From positions 992,001-1,056,000 of the forward strand of contig NZ_PJBE01000013.1 of NCBI RefSeq assembly GCF_002836205.1: a stretch of 64,000 bases of DNA, in the 5' to 3' direction. Position numbers and translations under genes: made by a program. The DNA is from Shewanella sp. Choline-02u-19. Its GTDB lineage: Bacteria > Pseudomonadota > Gammaproteobacteria > Enterobacterales > Shewanellaceae. Below, piece after piece: positions 58,721 through 64,000 of this stretch. Position 1 is the first letter of the stretch. Each line of letters starts with the position of its first letter. A model generated the notes under the pieces. The model had not been told where the DNA came from. It worked only from the letters and a program-made list of their open reading frames with translations, and did not search any database.

Positions 58721-58837
58721 AGCTACAGAAATTCTAAAGAGGGCGGCTAAAAAGCTGCTTTTTACCTGTTATTACATCCTGCAGCCATCGCTGCCTGGAC
58801 GGTGCAAGGTAGACTGTTTTTCTACCTAGGAGCTCAA

Positions 58838-59719
58838 ATGCAACTGTTTGTTAAAGATTTAACTGTTATTGATTTTTCTTATCTTTGTCCTATTCGTGGC
58901 ATGGTAGGAGAGAGCTGGATTGTCGATGTTTTGCTCGACGGTGGTTTAGATGAGCAAAACATGGTGCTCGATTTTGCCAAAGTGAAGCGCGTAATTAAAA
59001 GTACTATAGACGATATTGCTGATCATCGTTTGTTGGTGCCTACTGCTTGTAGTGAAGTTCGTTGGCAACAGCAAGGTGACCGAGTATGGATGGATTTTAG
59101 TAGCCAGCAAGGGGATATACATTTAGCGTGTCCTTCGCAAGCATTTGCCTTAATTCCAAGTGAAATCATCGATTTTGAAAGCGTAAATGCGTTTTTGCAA
59201 AAAGCGCTTAAAGAGGTCTTGCCTGCAAACGTTGAGGGGATCTCTTTGACGTTGAGAAATGAGTTCCATGACGCTCCATTTTACCATTATACCCATGGCC
59301 TAAAGAAGCATGATGGCAACTGTCAGCGTATCGCTCATGGGCACAGAAGCCCCGTGACCGTATTTGAAAACGGCGCAGCAGCGCCTAAATGGGATGAGTA
59401 CTGGGCTAAACGCTGGCACGATATCTACCTCGGTAGCGAAGAAGATTGTGTCTCGGTGAACACCCTAACGCTGTCACCACAGACAAACGTCAGCGACAAC
59501 ACTCATTTTGGTTTTCATTATCAAGCGCCACAAGGTGATTTTCAGCTTGCAATGCCAAAAGAGTGTTGCGATGTTTTGCCACATGATACGACGGTTGAAT
59601 TGTTAGCTGACTACATGGTGCAAACCTTGTCAGAAAAAGTACCCCGCAGTGATTTTAAAGTCATCGCTTATGAAGGCGTTGGCAAGGGTGCAATTGCCAG
59701 CCGAAAAGCCAATAACTAG
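58838..59719 (+). CDS. Two-domain 6-pyruvoyltetrahydropterin synthase/QueD-like protein
   Basis: About 293 residues from ATG 58838, with TAGGAG before it (an in-frame start at 58802 lacks one). Two tandem PTPS/QueD-fold segments are seen. In the first (about 1-115) the zinc HxH region is replaced (IRGMVGESW), though NMVLDFAKVK is kept. The second (about 140-290) keeps FYHYTHGLKKHDGNCQRIAHGHRS, with zinc histidines and a Cys, as in active enzymes. QueD makes 6-carboxytetrahydropterin for queuosine; the role of this long form is unproven. Confidence 0.8.
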   Translation: MQLFVKDLTVIDFSYLCPIRGMVGESWIVDVLLDGGLDEQNMVLDFAKVKRVIKSTIDDIADHRLLVPTACSEVRWQQQGDRVWMDFSSQQGDIHLACPSQAFALIPSEIIDFESVNAFLQKALKEVLPANVEGISLTLRNEFHDAPFYHYTHGLKKHDGNCQRIAHGHRSPVTVFENGAAAPKWDEYWAKRWHDIYLGSEEDCVSVNTLTLSPQTNVSDNTHFGFHYQAPQGDFQLAMPKECCDVLPHDTTVELLADYMVQTLSEKVPRSDFKVIAYEGVGKGAIASRKANN

Positions 59720-59738
59720 TCTTTTTTAGGATCTCACT

Positions 59739-60581
59739 TTGAGCAAAATAATCCCTATCGTCATTGCAAGTCTCGTGAGCAGTTTATCGTTGCAGGTAAA
59801 TGCTCAAGTTGAATTGAATGGCGAGCTTAAACAAGGTTCGTTAATTCGCGCCAAAGTTAAACCGGGTACTCAGGTTTATTTAAACGATGCTGCTATTGAT
59901 GTAAATTCTGAAGGGCAATTTGCGTTTGGTTTTGCTCGGGAGGCACAACTCAAGCAATTGCTTAAACTTGTTTATCCTGACGGATTAACAGAGTTAAAGC
60001 CGCTGACTTTAGCAAAGCGACAATACAAGATCCAAAATGTGAATGGGATCAGTAAGAAAATCATGAAGCCTGATCCCAAAGCCCAAAATCGTGCGGCACA
60101 AGACAGTAAGCAAGTCAAAGCGGCACGAACACAATTTACTAAAAGCAACGCGTTTAACCAAACGTTTATTTGGCCGCTAACGGGGCGTATTTCAGGCGTT
60201 TACGGCAGTCAACGTGTCTATAATGGTAAACCTGGCACTCCACATTATGGGGTCGACGTTGCCGCAAAAACCGGGACTGTTGTGGTTGCACCTGCTGATG
60301 GTGTTATATCGCTTGCTGTTGATGATATGTTCTACTCTGGTGGAACGATGATTATTGATCATGGCTTCGGTGTTAGTTCAAGCTTTTTACATTTAAGTAA
60401 GTTGTACGTGAAAGAGGGCCAAGAGATTAAACAAGGCGATAAGGTCGCCGAAGTTGGCGCGACAGGTCGTGCAACAGGGCCTCATCTTGACTGGCGAGTG
60501 AATTGGTATCAGATGCGACTTGATCCAACCAGCATCGTCCCTTCGATGAAAAGCGTACTGGAAAATCAAGCAGTGCATTAG
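59739..60581 (+). CDS. Secreted M23-family (LytM) peptidase
   Basis: A 280-residue protein with a signal peptide (MSKIIPIVIASLVSSLSLQVNAQ), a linker, and a C-terminal LytM domain (about 140-265): PHYGVDVAAKTGTVVVAP gives the HxxxD zinc ligands, and TGRATGPHLDWRVN has HLD where most M23 enzymes have HLH. It should cut or bind peptidoglycan cross-links in the periplasm. Start is TTG 59739 with TTAGG before it. It follows the QueD-like gene by 20 bp. Confidence 0.85.
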   Translation: MSKIIPIVIASLVSSLSLQVNAQVELNGELKQGSLIRAKVKPGTQVYLNDAAIDVNSEGQFAFGFAREAQLKQLLKLVYPDGLTELKPLTLAKRQYKIQNVNGISKKIMKPDPKAQNRAAQDSKQVKAARTQFTKSNAFNQTFIWPLTGRISGVYGSQRVYNGKPGTPHYGVDVAAKTGTVVVAPADGVISLAVDDMFYSGGTMIIDHGFGVSSSFLHLSKLYVKEGQEIKQGDKVAEVGATGRATGPHLDWRVNWYQMRLDPTSIVPSMKSVLENQAVH

Positions 60582-60606
60582 CGTCTAAGATGAACCTCTT
60601 ACATAA

Positions 60607-60637
60607 CAAAAAAAGCAGCGATAAGCTGCTTTTTTGT
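60607..60637. terminator. Bidirectional terminator
   Basis: AAAAAAAGCAGC-GATAA-GCTGCTTTTTT between the convergent M23 peptidase and DUF2062 genes. Confidence 0.8.
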
Positions 60638-60696
60638 TATTAAGATTATTTACGTTATCAAAGCCTGCTGTACAGCATACTAAAAGAGATGGCGTG

Positions 60697-61206
60697 CTAT
60701 TCCTTGTTGCGTTTTTTCCACTTAAAGAGCACTGAGTACTTCCATAACGTTTTAATGGTGAAGTAGGACGTAACCGAACACAGTAATCCAAAAACCAAGC
60801 AGCCTATTAGAAAAGAGGGGCCAATGGTTTCTATGGATGACTCAACCCATTGCCAACTAGCCTCGAAAGCAAACTCTTGCGGATGATGCCCCAATATTTT
60901 TGCCCCTAGTATATAGGCCATATAGAACATAAACGGCATAGTAACGGGGTTTGTGATCCAAACAAGCGCTACGGCAACGGGTAAGTTGACGTTAAATAAA
61001 ATCGCTAGCGCTGCAGCCAGTACCATCTGAAATGGCATTGGGATCCACGCAACAAAAAGTCCTACAGCAAACGCCCCCGGTGCTGAACGCCTATTGAGAG
61101 CCCATAAGTTAGGCTTTAGTAATAGATCGCCGAACATGCGTAGATTTTTATGATTACGCAGTGTTTCAGGCTTGGGCATAAATTTTTTTATAAGTTTTTT
61201 TGGCAT
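60697..61206 (-). CDS. DUF2062 membrane protein
   Basis: A 169-residue protein with a basic N-terminus (MPKKLIKKFMPKPETLRNHK), then about three helices with APGAFAVGLFVAWIPMPFQMVLAAALA and ITNPVTMPFMFYMAY, the DUF2062 signature. Function unknown. It is divergent from comEC with a 32-bp gap, so the promoters overlap. Confidence 0.88.
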   Translation of the reverse strand: MPKKLIKKFMPKPETLRNHKNLRMFGDLLLKPNLWALNRRSAPGAFAVGLFVAWIPMPFQMVLAAALAILFNVNLPVAVALVWITNPVTMPFMFYMAYILGAKILGHHPQEFAFEASWQWVESSIETIGPSFLIGCLVFGLLCSVTSYFTIKTLWKYSVLFKWKKRNKE

Positions 61207-61238
61207 AACTCGAATTTACTGTCTTAACTAACTTCATT

Positions 61239-63605
61239 ATGAATGGATTCATGTGTGGCTTCTGCGCCACGATATTATCAGCAATGATCTGGCCATCGCT
61301 CCCTCAGCTATCCTTGGTGCCGTTGTGTATTCTAATGGCTGTGGTCGTGATTCAGCGTGCCCCTATGTTAGCTGGTTGCTTATTAGCACTCAGCTGGATA
61401 ACGATGTTCTATGCGTTATTAATGGACTGGGACACGGGTGAAAATACTGACGCTATCAATGTTAGGGGCGAAATCATATCACTAGTTCATGCAAACGGCG
61501 ACTGGATTAGTATGGATATTATGCTGGTTGATTCAATTTTGCCCCACAAGCTCACAAGAAAGCTTAGATTATCGTGGTCAAAACCGCCAAAAGTTAAGGT
61601 TGGCCAACAGTGGTTATTCACTATTAAGCCCAAGTCGATTACAGGCCCTTTAAATGAAGGAGGATTTAATCAACAGAAATACCTACTGAGTAAACATGTT
61701 TTTGCTAAAGGCAAGGTGACGGCAGGGCTGTTACTCGGCGACAAAAAAGGTGTTAGAGACAAGCTCATTGAACAGTTAAAACCCGCATTGGCTGAGTACT
61801 CTTCACAAGACTTGCTGTTTGCTCTTTTAGTTGGCGATCGAAGCCTAATGACATCAGAGCGTTGGTTACAGCTGAGAAATACCGGTACGGGTCACTTGTT
61901 TGCGATATCAGGCCTACATTTATCAGTGGCTTGCTTTTGGATATTCCTGCTGAGTAAAACGTTACTGTTTCACTTTTTGCCGACTCAAGGACGGCGTAAC
62001 AATGTTATCGCTATGGTGCTTTGTGCCGTGACGGCAATTGCTTACGCGTATTTAGCGGGTTTTTCGGTATCAACTCAACGCGCCCTCATTATGCTATTAG
62101 CCTATATATCGTCATGGGTATTGAGCCGTTTTTCAAGCAGTTGGGAGAGATTGTTGTATGCGCTATTTATGGTGTTGTTACTGGATCCTTTGAGTCCACT
62201 TAGTGCCAGTTTTTGGCTGTCATTTATGGCGTTGACGGTTATTTTAATCACTATAGCAAGGTTTAATCCGCAAAGGCTTGAAGCCTTAGAAACTAACGTG
62301 GCGACCAATCAGCCTGCAGTTAGCTCAATTGCCAAAGTATTGCGTATAAAAGTGGCTAATGGCTGCAGTGGCATTCAACACTGGATTGTTGCATTTTGGG
62401 CGATACAGTGGCGATTGGCTCTTGTGTTAGGGCTAGTACAAGCGACTTTCTTTGCTGGTACGTCGATAATCAGTATTGCAATCAACTTTCTTCTGGTGCC
62501 TTGGTTTAGTTTTGTTGTTTTACCCGTTGCTTTATTATCACTGTTGATATTTATCATGGCAATGTTGGCGGGTGTTGCTCCTGAGTCACTTAATCTTTTT
62601 TGGCTGACACAGTTAACGATGGAACCGGTACTGATGCTGTTAGACATGGGCAGCAGTATCGAGTTTGCTTGGCTTGATCTGTCAACACAATGGATAGCTG
62701 CTGGACTGAGCGCGATACTTGGGATTTGGCTCTGTTTGCAATTTCGCGCTATGCATTGGCGCTTCGCCTTTAGTGTCATGTCGCTGCCGGCCCTAATACT
62801 GGCTTATCAAGCGATATTTGGTGTGCAACATCAGCAATGGAAGGTACATTTATTGGATGTAGGCCAAGGGATGTCAGCCGTGATAGAGCGCAATGGTCGA
62901 GCTATTATTTACGATACCGGAGCCCGTTTTGGTGAAAACTTTAGTTATGCCGAGCGTATAATTTTGCCGTTTTTAAAGAGTAAAGGCATTACTAACATTG
63001 ATTACTTAGTGATTAGCCATGCTGATAATGACCATGCTGGTGGCGTGTCAGTCGTTATGACGGCTTACCCCGAGGCCATCGTTATAGCAGATGATAAAAG
63101 GTGGGGCACGGTTAATTGTCGACCTAAAAATATTGTGTGGCAAACCATCAATCTCGAGATTATTGGTCCTTTAATACCTGCTAAAGGCAATAATGGCTCA
63201 TGTGTGATCCGTTTATTCAAAGATAACAACAGTATTTTGCTCACGGGAGATATTGAACATGAAGCGGAGCAAAAACTTATACATCATAAAGGCATTGCCA
63301 GTTCAGTGATGACAGCGCCACATCATGGCAGCAGAACCTCTTCAAGTGCACGTTTTATTGATGCGGTATCACCAACACTGGTGTTGTTTCCTGCGGGGTT
63401 TAATAACCGATATGGTTTTCCCAAGAAAGATGTTTGGGCGCGATATGATGATTTGGGTATTGATACGTTAGTGACTGGAGAACAGGGACAAGTCAGTGTT
63501 GTTTTTCAGTCTGACAGTACCAAAATTTATACATATCGGTCAGATTTTGCGCCATTTTGGTATAACAAAGTGTTTAGGTTTGGTGAGATCAAAAATCCAG
63601 AGTAG
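61239..63605 (+). CDS. comEC: ComEC/Rec2 DNA uptake channel protein
   Basis: A 788-residue inner-membrane protein: N-terminal helices and an OB-like DUF4131 part (to about 180), a competence domain (about 190-500; LRNTGTGHLFAISGLHLS), and a C-terminal metallo-beta-lactamase domain (about 535-770; LLDVGQGMSAVI, SHADNDHAGG, APHHGSRTSS). It transports transforming DNA across the inner membrane. Sequence is intact, so the competence machinery may be usable. msbA begins 33 bp after its stop, the usual gammaproteobacterial order. Confidence 0.93.
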   Translation: MNGFMCGFCATILSAMIWPSLPQLSLVPLCILMAVVVIQRAPMLAGCLLALSWITMFYALLMDWDTGENTDAINVRGEIISLVHANGDWISMDIMLVDSILPHKLTRKLRLSWSKPPKVKVGQQWLFTIKPKSITGPLNEGGFNQQKYLLSKHVFAKGKVTAGLLLGDKKGVRDKLIEQLKPALAEYSSQDLLFALLVGDRSLMTSERWLQLRNTGTGHLFAISGLHLSVACFWIFLLSKTLLFHFLPTQGRRNNVIAMVLCAVTAIAYAYLAGFSVSTQRALIMLLAYISSWVLSRFSSSWERLLYALFMVLLLDPLSPLSASFWLSFMALTVILITIARFNPQRLEALETNVATNQPAVSSIAKVLRIKVANGCSGIQHWIVAFWAIQWRLALVLGLVQATFFAGTSIISIAINFLLVPWFSFVVLPVALLSLLIFIMAMLAGVAPESLNLFWLTQLTMEPVLMLLDMGSSIEFAWLDLSTQWIAAGLSAILGIWLCLQFRAMHWRFAFSVMSLPALILAYQAIFGVQHQQWKVHLLDVGQGMSAVIERNGRAIIYDTGARFGENFSYAERIILPFLKSKGITNIDYLVISHADNDHAGGVSVVMTAYPEAIVIADDKRWGTVNCRPKNIVWQTINLEIIGPLIPAKGNNGSCVIRLFKDNNSILLTGDIEHEAEQKLIHHKGIASSVMTAPHHGSRTSSSARFIDAVSPTLVLFPAGFNNRYGFPKKDVWARYDDLGIDTLVTGEQGQVSVVFQSDSTKIYTYRSDFAPFWYNKVFRFGEIKNPE

Positions 63606-63638
63606 AATGCTTCTTTTGCCAATACGTAAATTCTCTCA

Positions 63639-64000
63639 ATGACAACATCTCCTAAAAATGAAGTCTGGACAGTCTTTAAGCGCCTTCTCGGCTATTTGAA
63701 ACCGCTTAAGAAAGTACTGTTTTTTGCCGTTATTGGCTTAATCATGTATGCATTAGTTGATGCCACATTTATTGCCGTCATCAAACCTTTCATTGATGAA
63801 GGTTTTGTCGGGCAAGCAAGTCAAACAGCTTCTGGCGGCCTAAGTAATCTTGATCTTGGTACGAGTGGTGGCTTTAGCTCTAGTAGTGACGTGTTACTGA
63901 TCGCTCCTATTGTGGTCATTGTGTTGTTTAGCCTACGTGGCTTAGCAAACTTTCTGTCGACCTATTGCATCGCTTACATGAGTGCTCGAGTGATAATGGA
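63639..64000 (+). CDS. msbA: MsbA lipid A flippase (5' part, cut by window edge)
   Basis: From ATG 63639 the frame runs to the end: MTTSPKNEVWTVFKRLLGYLKPLKK, then the first transmembrane helix and FIAVIKPFIDEGF, the N-terminus of MsbA. About 121 residues are visible; the ATPase domain is outside. It flips core-lipid A across the inner membrane. Its proximity to comEC supports the call. Confidence 0.93.
   Translation, partial: MTTSPKNEVWTVFKRLLGYLKPLKKVLFFAVIGLIMYALVDATFIAVIKPFIDEGFVGQASQTASGGLSNLDLGTSGGFSSSSDVLLIAPIVVIVLFSLRGLANFLSTYCIAYMSARVIM

Overview
The window looks like a chromosomal segment of a marine gammaproteobacterium of the genus Shewanella. The 16S rRNA sequence, the rRNA operon with tRNA-Ile and tRNA-Ala in its spacer, the gmhB-rrn junction, the yejM/yejL/yejK arrangement and the comEC-msbA junction all fit Shewanella. 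The assignment is by recognition, not by a database search. I see no phage, insertion sequence or CRISPR array.

Layout. 1-1130: 5' part of a secreted serine hydrolase gene (minus strand, cut by the window edge). 1131-2875: gene-poor DNA with interspersed repeats and an 18-bp palindrome. 2876-7569: a two-gene sodium:solute symporter unit (DUF4212 small subunit plus SSS permease), a terminator, then a cNMP/CBS/DUF294 signalling protein and a DnaQ-like exonuclease. 7600-9907: an H-NOX nitric oxide sensor and its hybrid histidine kinase (minus), with a 13-bp-arm inverted repeat at the promoter. 10185-10763: an LRAT-domain protein. 10822-18916: a FabH-like enzyme and a hydroxyproline catabolism cluster (GntR regulator, semialdehyde dehydrogenase, 4-hydroxyproline epimerase and DapA-family deaminase on minus; trans-3-hydroxyproline dehydratase and D-amino-acid dehydrogenase on plus), with GntR-type operators in the divergent promoter region. 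19053-21569: DUF2809 protein, pepP, gmhB. 21930-28791: a complete rrn operon (promoters, 16S, tRNA-Ile, tRNA-Ala, 23S, 5S) followed by a series of terminators in ~190-bp tandem repeats. 29131-35914: YccT-like protein, a small membrane protein, CorA, DUF3135 protein, HD-GYP protein, prolyl-hydroxylase-like oxygenase and a PhoP/PhoQ-like pair. 36198-39267: a PhnD/selenate-type ABC transporter whose two permeases are fused. 39360-43935: a small membrane protein, a periplasmic coiled-coil protein with a good sigma-54 promoter, and a divergent histidine kinase/NtrC-type regulator. 43936-47024: an ~820-bp leader with a near-consensus sigma-70 promoter, then an MgtE-like transporter and a predicted outer-membrane protein. 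47140-54029: LysE exporter, AraC regulator, NadE, an unknown protein, an alpha/beta hydrolase and a diguanylate cyclase. 54492-54861: a tiny triheme cytochrome c and tRNA-Pro(GGG). 55019-58598: yejM, yejL and divergent yejK. 58838-64000: a two-domain QueD-like protein, an M23 peptidase, a DUF2062 protein, comEC and the start of msbA.

The clearest functional units are: (i) hydroxyproline to 2-oxoglutarate, four enzymes plus regulator, with a separate entry for trans-3-hydroxyproline; (ii) NO sensing by H-NOX and its kinase; (iii) a sigma-54 activator/kinase pair back to back with a predicted sigma-54-dependent periplasmic protein; (iv) three magnesium-linked loci (CorA, PhoPQ-like, MgtE) within about 16 kb. 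The best candidates for undescribed biology are the sigma-54 module, the long mgtE leader with an 18-codon acidic/proline open frame, the intrinsic-terminator-like hairpin inside the 16S-23S spacer, and the tandem terminators after the 5S gene.
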